Numbered from the stretch's first letter, positions 8,137-14,611 are shown. The stretch is 26,596 bases of DNA from an uncultured Pedobacter sp. (GCF_946479715.1 NZ_CAMLHF010000060.1:1-26596); one strand, 5' to 3'. A program made the numbers and translations. Notes: a model not told the origin generated them from the letters alone.

Positions 8137-8406
8137 ATGAGCGAAATTATAAACGAAACGCAGGTAGGAAATACTGACAAAAAAAAACTGGCTTTTGAAG
8201 AAAAGCTTCAGGAGATTGATAACAAATATTCTAGATGGTTTGGTACAAAAAACAATCCATTTACCGGAGCACCGGATAAAATAAACAACTATTTCCGTTA
8301 TTTCTATACCGCTGAAGGTGAGATTCAACTTTACTTAAAAGATGGATTACCTCTGGAAATAGGTAAAGATTGCAGAAATGCATTTAAGGCAGTTTTTAAT
8401 AACTAA
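8137..8406 (+). CDS. Small conserved-looking hypothetical protein (89 aa)
   Basis: An 89-aa soluble protein of unknown function. The N-terminal third is charged and helical (KKLAFEEKLQEIDNKYSRWFG) and the remainder aromatic-rich (NNYFRYFYTAEGEIQLYL), ending GKDCRNAFKAVFNN. No signal, membrane helix or known motif is seen. I chose ATG 8137 (MSEIINE) rather than 8080, because the extra 19 residues of the longer form are unlike the rest and its ATG lies in a hairpin. The gene is convergent with the methyltransferase gene, 16 nt apart. Codon use looks like its neighbours. Confidence that it is coding is moderate. Confidence 0.62.
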   Translation: MSEIINETQVGNTDKKKLAFEEKLQEIDNKYSRWFGTKNNPFTGAPDKINNYFRYFYTAEGEIQLYLKDGLPLEIGKDCRNAFKAVFNN

Positions 8407-8422
8407 AACCTAATTCACAGCT

Positions 8423-9157
8423 TTATTTTTTTAACGCTGAAACAATAAGAAAAATCGGTCTGCGTAATTCATCTTGCATTCCAGAAATAGTCTTTAAAGA
8501 TATTTCATCCGGCTCTGGTTCCACCAGGGCCGTTATTTCAAATCCATTTTTTAATAGCCCGTTAATATAGGTGGTTAAAGTCTTATGGTATTTGACAACT
8601 TCCTCTCCCAAAAATTTTGCCCTTCTAACTCCCTGATCGAAATATTTATCAACCGGCCAATGAATACGTTCACCAACTTCATTATAAATCCAGTCCTGAC
8701 TTCCATAGGCCGTAAATATTGGATGTTCAACTGAGAAAACAAAGATCCCTCCATTAGAAAGACTTCGGTGCACTTTACTGCACACCTCCTCAAAAGATTC
8801 TAAATAATGGAAAGCAAGAGAACTTATCACCACATCAAAAGAATCTTCAGGGAAATCAAAAGATTCAATTGCCATTCTCTTATATTCAACAAATGAAAAT
8901 TTATTCATTTCGTTGGCAGAATTCAGCATTTTTTCTGACAGATCTATTCCTAGTACTGATTTAGCACCATGTTCTGCAGCGTATTGGCAATGCCACCCAA
9001 AGCCACAACCTAGATCTAAAACACGTTTACTTTTAAAATCAGGGAGCATTTTTTGAAGAACGTGCCATTCGCCAGCTCCTTTCAACCCTTTTACTGAACG
9101 AGTTATTTGGCTATACTGCTTAAAAAAAGCAGGATTATCATATTTATTTTCTTTCAT
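8423..9157 (-). CDS. Class I SAM-dependent methyltransferase
   Basis: A 244-aa Rossmann-fold methyltransferase of the Methyltransf_11 type. Motif I is VLDLGCGFGWH (46-56), followed by the acidic end of beta 2 in VLGIDLSEKML. Motif IV is FDVVISSLAFHYLE and the post-motif region is GGIFVFSVEHPIF. The tail (about 165-244) includes YHKTLTTYINGLLKNGFEI and EPEPDE, as often seen in small-molecule methyltransferases of this group. The acceptor is unknown. It is cytosolic, with no signal. It diverges from the FKBP gene across 122 nt and probably has its own promoter at 9178-9185. Nothing in the neighbourhood points to a pathway. Confidence 0.88.
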   Translation of the reverse strand: MKENKYDNPAFFKQYSQITRSVKGLKGAGEWHVLQKMLPDFKSKRVLDLGCGFGWHCQYAAEHGAKSVLGIDLSEKMLNSANEMNKFSFVEYKRMAIESFDFPEDSFDVVISSLAFHYLESFEEVCSKVHRSLSNGGIFVFSVEHPIFTAYGSQDWIYNEVGERIHWPVDKYFDQGVRRAKFLGEEVVKYHKTLTTYINGLLKNGFEITALVEPEPDEISLKTISGMQDELRRPIFLIVSALKK

Positions 9158-9177
9158 AGGTTCTGTTTATTACTTGT

Positions 9178-9185
9178 CAAAGCTA
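9178..9185 (-). promoter_or_regulatory. -7 element upstream of the methyltransferase gene
   Basis: On the minus strand the sequence is TAGCTTTG, matching TAnnTTTG. It predicts a start near 9171 and a 5' UTR of about 14 nt. No TTG is seen at the usual -33 distance. Confidence 0.4.
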
Positions 9186-9265
9186 ATAAACTCAATCTAT
9201 TAAAAACAGACGTTTGCTTTTGCTAAAACGACTTATTAACTTCAAGTAATGATTTAAAAAAAACA

Positions 9266-9273
9266 TATATTTG
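9266..9273 (+). promoter_or_regulatory. -7 element abutting the FKBP gene
   Basis: TATATTTG matches TAnnTTTG and ends only 6 nt before the ATG at 9280. The expected transcription start would fall at or within a few bases of the ATG, implying a leaderless or nearly leaderless mRNA. No clear -33 TTG is seen. Confidence 0.45.
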
Positions 9274-9279
9274 ATTATC

Positions 9280-9759
9280 ATGACCAAAATAAACCATTTA
9301 TTACTTTTCATCTGCATGGCTGGATGCCTTGTAGCTTGCAAAAAAGATTTCCCCGAGGACGACCGTGATCCATACGCTCAACTTGCAATAGATACTGTAG
9401 CTATTAGAGCCTTTATTATAAAAAATAATATTAATGCACAAAAAGACTCAGAAACAGGAATATTTTATCAAATTATTGAAAGAGGAACAGGTAATATAAC
9501 CTATCAGGATACAACAAACATAACAGCAAACTATACAGGCAGATTATTAGATGGGACAGAATTTGACACCAAAACAGGTGCTAAATTTAAACTAAGCGAA
9601 GCAATTTATGGCTGGCAAGTGGGCATTAAGCAAGTTCAAAAAGGTGGTAAAGTCAGGATACTCATTCCTTCAATTTATGGTTTTGGAAATATACAGAATG
9701 GTCCGATCCCTGCAAATTCCATATTAGATTTTACAATGGAAATCACAGATTTAAAATAA
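9280..9759 (+). CDS. FKBP-type peptidyl-prolyl isomerase lipoprotein
   Basis: A 159-aa protein with a lipoprotein signal: hydrophobic residues 7-19, then LVAC with lipid-accepting C20 (C16 is an alternative). The Cys is followed by KKDFPEDDRD, a charged stretch like the Bacteroidota lipoprotein export signal, so surface display is plausible. The FKBP domain (about 55-158) shows YTGRLLDGTEFDTK, WQVGIKQVQKGGKVRILIPSIYGFG and the final NSILDFTMEITDLK. The usual F-D and I-P-A/Y-G elements are present, with IPANSILDF for the IPPNSxLxF block. It probably helps folding of outer-membrane or periplasmic proteins. ATG 9280 was chosen over the in-frame TTG 9271, which lies in the -7 element. A strong terminator follows at 9791. 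Confidence 0.9.
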   Translation: MTKINHLLLFICMAGCLVACKKDFPEDDRDPYAQLAIDTVAIRAFIIKNNINAQKDSETGIFYQIIERGTGNITYQDTTNITANYTGRLLDGTEFDTKTGAKFKLSEAIYGWQVGIKQVQKGGKVRILIPSIYGFGNIQNGPIPANSILDFTMEITDLK

Positions 9760-9790
9760 AAAACAAATTAAAATATTTATCAGATCATTA

Positions 9791-9816
9791 AAAGGAGGCA
9801 ATAGCCTCCTTTTTTA
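9791..9816 (+). terminator. Intrinsic terminator after the FKBP gene
   Basis: AAAGGAGGC (9791-9799) and GCCTCCTTT (9804-9812) form a perfect 9-bp stem with an AATA loop, and the T run continues to 9815. It lies 32 nt after the FKBP stop. Confidence 0.88.
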
Positions 9817-9856
9817 TGCATAGAATTATCATAATATTGTCATTTGAAAAATTACT

Positions 9857-9898
9857 TAGTGTATTTATTACACTATCTAAAAATAATTCTTACATTTG
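9857..9898 (+). promoter_or_regulatory. Inverted repeat plus -7 element (promoter of a possible sRNA)
   Basis: TAGTGTA (9857-9863) and TACACTA (9869-9875) are perfect inverted arms with a 5-nt spacer, lying where the -33 region would be. TACATTTG (9891-9898) matches TAnnTTTG. An operator for a dimeric repressor is plausible. There is no coding gene directly downstream on this strand. Confidence 0.5.
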
Positions 9899-9903
9899 TA
9901 TTG

Positions 9904-10041
9904 TTAATACAGCGTAGCTGATTATTAAACGATTAAAACAGACAATGGTGCGATTATTGTCTTAAAGAAAAAGATCCCGTTCATACTGGGTTTATATTTG
10001 GTTAAAAAGAGGTAGTGCTTGGATAAGACTACCTTTTTTTT
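9904..10041 (+). ncRNA. Candidate small RNA, about 138 nt
   Basis: The stretch 9760-10059 has no credible protein gene. From the predicted start after the -7 element at 9891-9898 the sequence holds three hairpins. TTAATA-CAGC pairs with GCTG-(at)-TATTAA at 9904-9928 and GACAAT pairs with ATTGTC at 9941-9961. The last is the terminator stem 10010-10034 with a T run to 10041. A weak CCCG/TGGG stem sits at about 9977-9991. A six-codon mini-ORF (MVRLLS) starts at 9946 and is probably meaningless. The next plus-strand gene is more than 1 kb away beyond an opposite gene, so this looks free-standing. It is inferred from layout only; no known RNA family was recognised. Confidence 0.45.
10010..10041. 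terminator. Bidirectional intrinsic terminator
   Basis: AGGTAGT (10010-10016) pairs with ACTACCT (10028-10034), with an inner CTT/AAG extension and loop GGAT. Eight T (10034-10041) follow on the plus strand. On the minus strand the same stem is followed by CTTTTT, so it could also end the minus-strand gene whose stop is at 10060. Confidence 0.8.
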
Positions 10042-10059
10042 GTGCCCTAATTTTAAGGT

Positions 10060-10794
10060 CTAGTTCTTCTTTTCTTTAAACACCTTCAAATCCGACTTAA
10101 TCTTCAACATCAAATTATAATCAGACAATTCCAATAACTCTTCTTTATAAGGCCTGTATTGTTCTATAAATAAATCAAGGGAATCACCTTCAAGTTTAGT
10201 AAGTGACGAAACAAAAGATCTCCCAAATCTCGAATCTATGTAAGCCTGCTTTTCATCCTCATAAAGTCTTTTCTTTAACTTATTCTGAATATCATTTTTT
10301 CGTCCTAATAACCTTACCAATTGCAATACGTCAATCTTTACAAACTCAAACCGGCCCCTTGGCTGATAGGAGTTTATAAAAACATCTTTAATACCAATAG
10401 GTTTATAATTGAACTCTCTTGCAAAATCTTTCCTTAGTTTTAGTGAATCCGCTTTGTGATTCCGTTGACCAAAAATAACAACTTCTTCAAGGTCTAAAGA
10501 AGTCGGAGTAAGCGCAATAGTCATTATAGGCGGTTTCCAATCTTTTACAAGAACATATCTTCTTTCATAGCCTAATCCTGAAAACCATACGGTATCTGTT
10601 ACAGAGGCAATTAATGAAAAATCTCCAGTAACGCCACTCATTTTTTTTGTGTATTTCAATTGTATTGAAATACCACCTAGCGGACGTTCTGTTTGCATAT
10701 CTATTATTTTACCTTTTATTAGCTGTGCGGAAACATCCAGATATAACAACATGAAAAACAAAAAGATAGAAATCCTTAGCATTAGATTTTTCAT
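10060..10794 (-). CDS. CarboxypepD_reg-like domain protein, secreted
   Basis: A 244-aa exported protein. A signal peptide (hydrophobic about 5-22, ending DVSAQ) is followed by a carboxypeptidase-regulatory-like beta-sandwich (about 26-105). That domain shows IKGKIIDMQTERPLGGISIQLKYTKK, then WFSGLGYERR and LDLEEVVIFGQR, as in Bacteroidota proteins of this group. The C-terminal half (about 110-244) is charged and helical, with no TonB plug or barrel, so this is a stand-alone member of about one quarter receptor length. Its role is unknown; it probably sits in the periplasm or at the envelope. The bidirectional terminator at 10010-10041 lies 19 nt beyond its stop. A partial -7 match (TAGTTTCG on the minus strand) lies just upstream of its start. 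Confidence 0.8.
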   Translation of the reverse strand: MKNLMLRISIFLFFMLLYLDVSAQLIKGKIIDMQTERPLGGISIQLKYTKKMSGVTGDFSLIASVTDTVWFSGLGYERRYVLVKDWKPPIMTIALTPTSLDLEEVVIFGQRNHKADSLKLRKDFAREFNYKPIGIKDVFINSYQPRGRFEFVKIDVLQLVRLLGRKNDIQNKLKKRLYEDEKQAYIDSRFGRSFVSSLTKLEGDSLDLFIEQYRPYKEELLELSDYNLMLKIKSDLKVFKEKKN

Positions 10795-10870
10795 TAATAA
10801 ACGAAACTAACACATTCTGTACAGGCAGATAAAATTTTAACAGTATTTAACTGATGACAATTCCATGATA

Positions 10871-10892
10871 AATAAATGTTTAAACATTTATT
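10871..10892. promoter_or_regulatory. Perfect 22-bp palindrome (candidate operator)
   Basis: AATAAATGTTT followed directly by its exact reverse complement, with no spacer. Its last base is the first T of the -7 element TACATTTG (10892-10899), so a protein bound here would block that promoter. It lies between the divergent genes at 10794 and 11138. No regulator gene is adjacent, so the binding protein is unknown. Confidence 0.55.
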
Positions 10893-10899
10893 ACATTTG
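10892..10899 (+). promoter_or_regulatory. -7 element for the GIN-domain gene leader
   Basis: TACATTTG matches TAnnTTTG. It is the only good -7 match found between 10795 and 11137 on the plus strand, and predicts a start near 10906 and a 5' leader of about 230 nt before the ATG at 11138. No TTG is seen at -33. Confidence 0.45.
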
Positions 10900-10918
10900 T
10901 CCCCGAGAGCGTTAATTT

Positions 10919-10959
10919 AAAGGGGGTAAGTCGAAAGGCCTATCCCCTTTTCTTATTTT
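10919..10959 (+). terminator. Strong leader hairpin with U-rich tail (attenuator or short-RNA terminator)
   Basis: AAAGGGGGTA (10919-10928) pairs over 10 bp (one G-U) with TATCCCCTTT (10941-10950). The top can extend to a GAAA tetraloop. The tail TCTTATTTT follows. It lies only about 13 nt after the predicted transcription start and about 180 nt before the GIN-domain ATG. CCCC at 10901-10904 could pair with the same G run as an alternative fold. The rest of the gap, 10960-11137, shows no further convincing element. Confidence 0.6.
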
Positions 10960-11137
10960 AAACCATTTCTGGGCGCAAACAATTCTATAATTTTCTTTTC
11001 TAGTTTGTCGATTCCTTTTGACCGTTCGTCGTATTTTAATGACCCATGGTATAAAACAGACAATACCTGTGCAACTTTTCTTTTGACGGAAGCATCTTAT
11101 TGATAAAATAATCAAAGAATCTTAAATACACACCGTC

Positions 11138-11725
11138 ATGAAAACCCTTACAAAAACCCTATTTGCTTCTGCGTTTACAGCAATCATTTTAACATCTTCC
11201 TCTATCTCAACTTTTGCTGCAAATCCCAGCCCTCAACTACTGTCATTTAAAACAGGTACTATTACGTTTAACAAGGTTGTTATTAGTGGAAACGTAAAAG
11301 TTATTTTAGTGAAAGGTCAAGAGGAAGAAGTCAGAATTGACGAATACTATAATCCTTCAAAAACTACAATCGCCAGAAAAGGTTATCATCTGCTAATCAA
11401 TTCTACTGATAAATATCCTGTGACCATTACAGTTACAGTAAAAGATTTAAACAGAATCCAGGCATCAGGGAATGCATCAGTAGTTACAAGGGGTACCCTG
11501 AACCTTACATGCTTGCAAATCTTTTTAAATGACAGTGCCACTGCTAATGTAAAAACCAATGCGAACAGCATGTATACCATTCTTAAAGGCGAATCTACAT
11601 TAAAATTAAGTGGTACTGCTGATTCACATACTTATATCGCCAATAATATGGAGAACATTAGCTTTGAAAATTTTGTATGTCAGAAAACAGATAGACTAAC
11701 GGATGAATCTATGGCCTCTAAATAA
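11138..11725 (+). CDS. GIN-domain (DUF2807-like) secreted protein
   Basis: A 195-aa exported protein. The signal peptide covers residues 1-28 (hydrophobic AFTAIILTSSSISTFA). The mature part begins with SFKTGTITFNKVVISGNVKVILVKGQEEEVRIDEY, matching the start of head GIN domains (F-x-x-V-x-I-x-G-x-x-V-x-L). This is followed by beta-helix-like strands with repeated short turns (RIQASGNASVVTRG, IFLNDSATANVKTNANS, LKLSGTADSHTY). The fold is a right-handed beta-helix expected outside the cytoplasm; function is unknown, possibly adhesion or envelope related. It has an unusually long 5' region with an operator-like palindrome, a -7 element and a terminator-like hairpin, so expression is probably conditional. 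It converges on the SGNH gene with a 14-nt gap. Confidence 0.78.
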   Translation: MKTLTKTLFASAFTAIILTSSSISTFAANPSPQLLSFKTGTITFNKVVISGNVKVILVKGQEEEVRIDEYYNPSKTTIARKGYHLLINSTDKYPVTITVTVKDLNRIQASGNASVVTRGTLNLTCLQIFLNDSATANVKTNANSMYTILKGESTLKLSGTADSHTYIANNMENISFENFVCQKTDRLTDESMASK

Positions 11726-11739
11726 AAAGATCCGGGCCA

Positions 11740-12564
11740 TTAATATTTCTTCATGATTTTAACTAGCATTTCTGCTATAATCTGATAACCTTTATCTGAG
11801 GGATGCAAACCATCGAAAGTATTGTCACTTGCTTCTATCGGATAAGGGTATTCATCAGTATCTGGATTAAAAGGAATATCTTTAAAATCAGGGTAGCTAT
11901 AATTTTTATAACTTCCTGTTTCAGGATTCTTTAATCTTTTATACTTTACCAGCGTTTTCAGCTGCATACCACTTTTATTATACAGGTCCACTACTTTATA
12001 ATGTTCATGACGGCCAATTTCATTAACAGCATCTGCAAATTGCGATAGCATCTGTCCTTTTTTCTCTTTATAAGAGCCCCATGCGTTATTATGACTATTG
12101 GCAATGTATACAAAATCTACACGTTGCATTGGAGTAATCAGAATAATTTTAGCATCAGGATTAAGGGTTTTAAGCTTGTTAATAATGATGCGATATGAGC
12201 CGTAAACTGTTTTGAGACCAGTATTATTGACATAGTCGTTTAAGGTTCCCAATGGTTGACCTGACCACCAATCATTTGTACCTAAAAAAACTGAATATAC
12301 ATCTGATTTTTGGAGGCCAAGATTTTCAATTTCTTTGGCAATACCAACAGCTGTCCAACCATTATGGCCCTGATTAATGTAACGAATATTAGGCAATTTG
12401 CTTACCACCCTGGTCATGTAACCACTGGTAACCCGGTTACCCGTTTCGTCCTGATGTTCATTTAAGTAGGTAATGGAGTCACCAATAGCAGTCCATGTAA
12501 TTTCCTTTTGTGTAAAAGATCCAAGGGTAACTATAATGGTAAGCAGCAATAATATTCTTTTCAT
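11740..12564 (-). CDS. Secreted SGNH/GDSL-family hydrolase
   Basis: A 274-aa exported esterase-like protein with a signal peptide of about 18 residues. All four SGNH blocks are visible: AIGDS with nucleophile S30, G66 in INQGHNGW, GTND with N97, and DGLHP with D251 and H254. The fold is alpha/beta hydrolase-like and acts on esters. In Bacteroidota such proteins often deacetylate polysaccharides or act on lipids; the substrate here is unknown. The inserted stretch at about 205-240 (KYKRLKNPETG to DTDEYPYP) is family-variable. An inverted repeat, TTTACT-TTAT-AGTAAA (12582-12597), lies 18 nt upstream of the start. It follows phyH on the same strand after 166 nt, so it is probably a separate unit. 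Confidence 0.9.
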   Translation of the reverse strand: MKRILLLLTIIVTLGSFTQKEITWTAIGDSITYLNEHQDETGNRVTSGYMTRVVSKLPNIRYINQGHNGWTAVGIAKEIENLGLQKSDVYSVFLGTNDWWSGQPLGTLNDYVNNTGLKTVYGSYRIIINKLKTLNPDAKIILITPMQRVDFVYIANSHNNAWGSYKEKKGQMLSQFADAVNEIGRHEHYKVVDLYNKSGMQLKTLVKYKRLKNPETGSYKNYSYPDFKDIPFNPDTDEYPYPIEASDNTFDGLHPSDKGYQIIAEMLVKIMKKY

Positions 12565-12581
12565 TTGAGATCAAATTAACA

Positions 12582-12597
12582 TTTACTTTATAGTAAA
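12582..12597. repeat. Short inverted repeat upstream of the SGNH gene
   Basis: TTTACT and AGTAAA arms with a TTAT loop lie 18 nt upstream of the gene at 12564. On the minus strand it follows TATGTTTA, a 7-of-8 match to the -7 consensus, so it may be a small operator or a 5' UTR hairpin. The remaining gap to 12730 shows nothing clear. Confidence 0.3.
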
Positions 12598-12730
12598 CAT
12601 AAGAATAAAATACGACTGCAATCTATCTGGCTATACTTCTTTTATATACCGTTTTTACAAACAAAATTGGTTTATCCAGTCGGCCAGACCTTACCAAATA
12701 ATTTATGATGATTAAGAATAACATAGCTAC

Positions 12731-13537
12731 TTATTTAACAATACCTGCAAAGCGCTGGTAAAACACGGTTGGACTATTTTCATTTTTAGGAGCATACTTG
12801 CCTGCGATGATTGGAATGTAAATTACCCTCCTACGACTTTGTTCACCAATTACGGTAGATTGTGCAACACGATGCCATAACCTTCCATCGTGGATAGTAA
12901 GATCACCAACCTCTGGCACTACTGCAATTTCTTCGGCGTCTTCATCATGGTCAAGAAAGTATTTTTTTCTGAAAAGCATCTGATAAAGCCCTTGCTTGTG
13001 TGTACCTGGAATTATTCTTAAACCACCATTTTCAGGTTCAAGATTATTTAAATGTATTCCCACATTAAGCATCGGATTTAACTTTTGACCATAAAAAACA
13101 TCTCTTAACCCATCAGTATGCCATCCCATTTTGGTGAATTTACTATCCGGGCCATTTACATAATGATTAAAAACCATTCCGTCTTTTTCGCTTTCACCAA
13201 GTCTGGCACCAGTACCAGCAAGCTCAAGTAATCCATTTAGTCTTGGATCAAGTAAAAGACCACTAAATGCCGAATGATGCTGGTTAATAAATGCAAATCG
13301 TTGTACGATAGAAGAACCATCGAGATCACGTCCATATTTAATTGGAACGCCATTAACCTTACTTACATCCTTTTCTAACCAATTTTTTTGCACTTCCAGA
13401 GAAGCATCTACAATTGATTTTACAGTTTGAGGTGTTATAAAGTTTTTGAAATGAATAAAGCCATTTGTATTAAAAAAGTTTTTTTGTTCAGCGGTTAAAG
13501 TTTCAGCTAATGAAAACTTTGGATATGAAGTTGCCAT
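12731..13537 (-). CDS. Phytanoyl-CoA dioxygenase (PhyH)-family Fe(II)/2-oxoglutarate oxygenase
   Basis: A 268-aa double-stranded beta-helix oxygenase. Iron ligands are H140 and D142 in MGWHTDGL and H222 in LTIHDGRLWHRV; R236 or R237 would bind 2-oxoglutarate. The N-terminus, LTAEQKNFFNTNGFIHFKNFI, is the standard PhyH opening. The family hydroxylates varied small molecules such as acyl-CoAs, ectoine and antibiotics; this substrate is unknown. There is no signal peptide. A 29-codon ORF rich in Met and ending in four Cys lies 71 nt upstream on the same strand behind a promoter. The enzyme may therefore be controlled by Cys/Met supply and take part in sulfur or one-carbon metabolism; this is inference from context only. 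Confidence 0.88.
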   Translation of the reverse strand: MATSYPKFSLAETLTAEQKNFFNTNGFIHFKNFITPQTVKSIVDASLEVQKNWLEKDVSKVNGVPIKYGRDLDGSSIVQRFAFINQHHSAFSGLLLDPRLNGLLELAGTGARLGESEKDGMVFNHYVNGPDSKFTKMGWHTDGLRDVFYGQKLNPMLNVGIHLNNLEPENGGLRIIPGTHKQGLYQMLFRKKYFLDHDEDAEEIAVVPEVGDLTIHDGRLWHRVAQSTVIGEQSRRRVIYIPIIAGKYAPKNENSPTVFYQRFAGIVK

Positions 13538-13608
13538 AGGTATATTTTGTAAAAAATTAAAAGAAGGTATTATTTGAAATCAGAGTTGGGCTGGGCGGCC
13601 CTTAGAAA

Positions 13609-13698
13609 TTAACAGCAACAACACTGCATGGGCTTCATCATCTGAAGCATTGCCATGGAGTGATTTAATGAAAAGTTGTTATCTGTTTTAATAGACAT
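13609..13698 (-). CDS. 29-aa Met/Cys-rich leader peptide upstream of phyH
   Basis: A short ORF from ATG at 13698 to TAA at 13609. The C-terminal part reads HSMAMLQMMKPMQCCCC, then stop; 6 Met and 4 Cys make up 10 of 29 residues. A promoter (TTG at 13751-13753 and TATGTTTG at 13726-13733, minus strand, 17-nt spacer) predicts a start about 20 nt before its ATG. The ORF lies 71 nt before phyH. Its Cys codons (TGT TGT TGC TGT) are in one arm of a long-range stem. Leader peptides with runs of a regulatory amino acid usually control the downstream gene by ribosome stalling, and Cys-rich uORFs are known in actinobacteria. A metal-binding micropeptide or a RiPP precursor for the oxygenase are less likely alternatives. 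Confidence 0.6.
   Translation of the reverse strand: MSIKTDNNFSLNHSMAMLQMMKPMQCCCC
13611..13687 (-). promoter_or_regulatory. Folded leader RNA spanning the Met/Cys-rich ORF
   Basis: In the minus-strand RNA, AACAG-AT-AACAAC (13687-13675, codons 4-8) pairs with GTTGTT-G-CTGTT (13622-13611, the Cys codons and stop), giving 11 bp with a small internal loop. Nested inside is CATGG-(caat)-GCTTCA / TGAAGC-CCATG, giving another 11 bp around a 5-nt GATGA loop. A ribosome on the Cys codons would disrupt the outer stem. After the stop only a short GGGC/GCCC hairpin is seen and no clear U-tract terminator. Confidence 0.5.
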
Positions 13699-13725
13699 AG
13701 TCTATGTGTTTAGTAGTTTATTTTA

Positions 13726-13753
13726 CAAACATATAAAATATATTGAATACCAA
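13726..13753 (-). promoter_or_regulatory. Promoter of the leader peptide-phyH unit
   Basis: On the minus strand TTG (13753-13751), 17 nt, then TATGTTTG (13733-13726) matches the Bacteroidota -33/-7 pattern. The predicted start is near 13719, about 20 nt before the leader ATG and about 180 nt before the phyH ATG. Confidence 0.6.
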
Positions 13754-13788
13754 GCATTTATTTTTTAAAAATATTTTCTGATTCCGGA

Positions 13789-14568
13789 TTATTTGATTTT
13801 ATAGATGCCCGCAGTAATCCTTTCTATAAGTGCTTTTGGTAAAATCCTATTCGCATATGCCGAGATAATATTGGTGAAACCGGGTATGACTTCTGCCTTT
13901 CGATTTAACATTGCCTTAACTGCAATCTCGGCAACAACATTTGCATCCATATTAAATTTTTCAGCTATATCGTTAATAGCCGAAAGTCCTGCTCTTTCAG
14001 CAAAAGCAGTTCCAACAGGTCCAGGACTGAGACAAGTTATCGATATGGATGAATCTTTAAGTTCGTACCTTATAGCCCTGCTAAAAGACAAAACATATGA
14101 TTTAGATGCCGCATACATCGCCAATGTAGGCACAGCCTGATATGCAGCCGTACTAGAAACATTAAGCACATAACCTTGTTTATTTTGTCTTAAAAGTGGA
14201 AGCATATAATATGTAAGCTCAGTAAGTGCTGTTACATTTAGTTGCAACATATTAAGCTGCTCATCTAAAGGAAGACTTTCAAATTTCCCCCAAACACCAA
14301 ACCCTGCATTATTAACAAGCACAGAGACCGGAAAAGCATTGTCTGTGCACCATTCCGTAACCCGCTTTGCAGCTCCATGCACAGATAGATCCAGTGCAAA
14401 AACTTCCACACTAACATTATACTGGGCAGAGATTTCCAGTTTAAGTGCATTAAGTTCAGGAGCTGATCTTGCCACAAGCAAAAGATTAAACTTTCTTTTC
14501 GCCAACGAAATGGCTATTGATCTTCCTATTCCTTTACTTGCTCCTGTTATTAATGCGAATTGATTCAT
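13789..14568 (-). CDS. Short-chain dehydrogenase/reductase (SDR)
   Basis: A 259-aa classical SDR, cytosolic, NAD(P)-dependent oxidoreductase. Motifs are TGASKGIG (8-15) for cofactor binding, NNAG (86-89), catalytic S139, Y152 and K156 (YAASK) and the PGPVGT loop. R16 after the Gly motif and the R34-type basic residue (VARS) suggest NADPH preference. It resembles the DltE/YqjQ-like SDR group; the substrate is unknown. It is divergent from the PAS protein gene with only 43 nt between starts, so promoters overlap. It precedes the leader-phyH unit on the same strand by 90 nt, but that unit has its own promoter. Confidence 0.9.
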   Translation of the reverse strand: MNQFALITGASKGIGRSIAISLAKRKFNLLLVARSAPELNALKLEISAQYNVSVEVFALDLSVHGAAKRVTEWCTDNAFPVSVLVNNAGFGVWGKFESLPLDEQLNMLQLNVTALTELTYYMLPLLRQNKQGYVLNVSSTAAYQAVPTLAMYAASKSYVLSFSRAIRYELKDSSISITCLSPGPVGTAFAERAGLSAINDIAEKFNMDANVVAEIAVKAMLNRKAEVIPGFTNIISAYANRILPKALIERITAGIYKIK

Positions 14569-14611
14569 AAGTCTAAAAATGTAAATTTACAATAAATCAG
14601 CTCTAATTATT

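Noticed and set aside
9935..11064. Shared 12-mer AAAACAGACAAT at 9935 and 11053 and a related 11-mer in the phyH leader
   Set aside because: Short and A-rich; the flanking bases differ, so chance similarity in low-G+C DNA is sufficient.
10912..11115. Minus-strand open frame of 67 codons in the GIN-gene leader
   Set aside because: Composition is basic and irregular, with no homologous-looking motif. It runs across the terminator hairpin and the start region of the opposite transcript.
13590..13612. Terminator following the Cys-rich leader ORF
   Set aside because: Only a short GGGC/GCCC stem without a T run is present, so classical transcription attenuation is not supported.
13805..14140. Plus-strand open frame of 111 codons
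   Set aside because: It is a shadow of the SDR gene, whose catalytic motifs are all on the minus strand.
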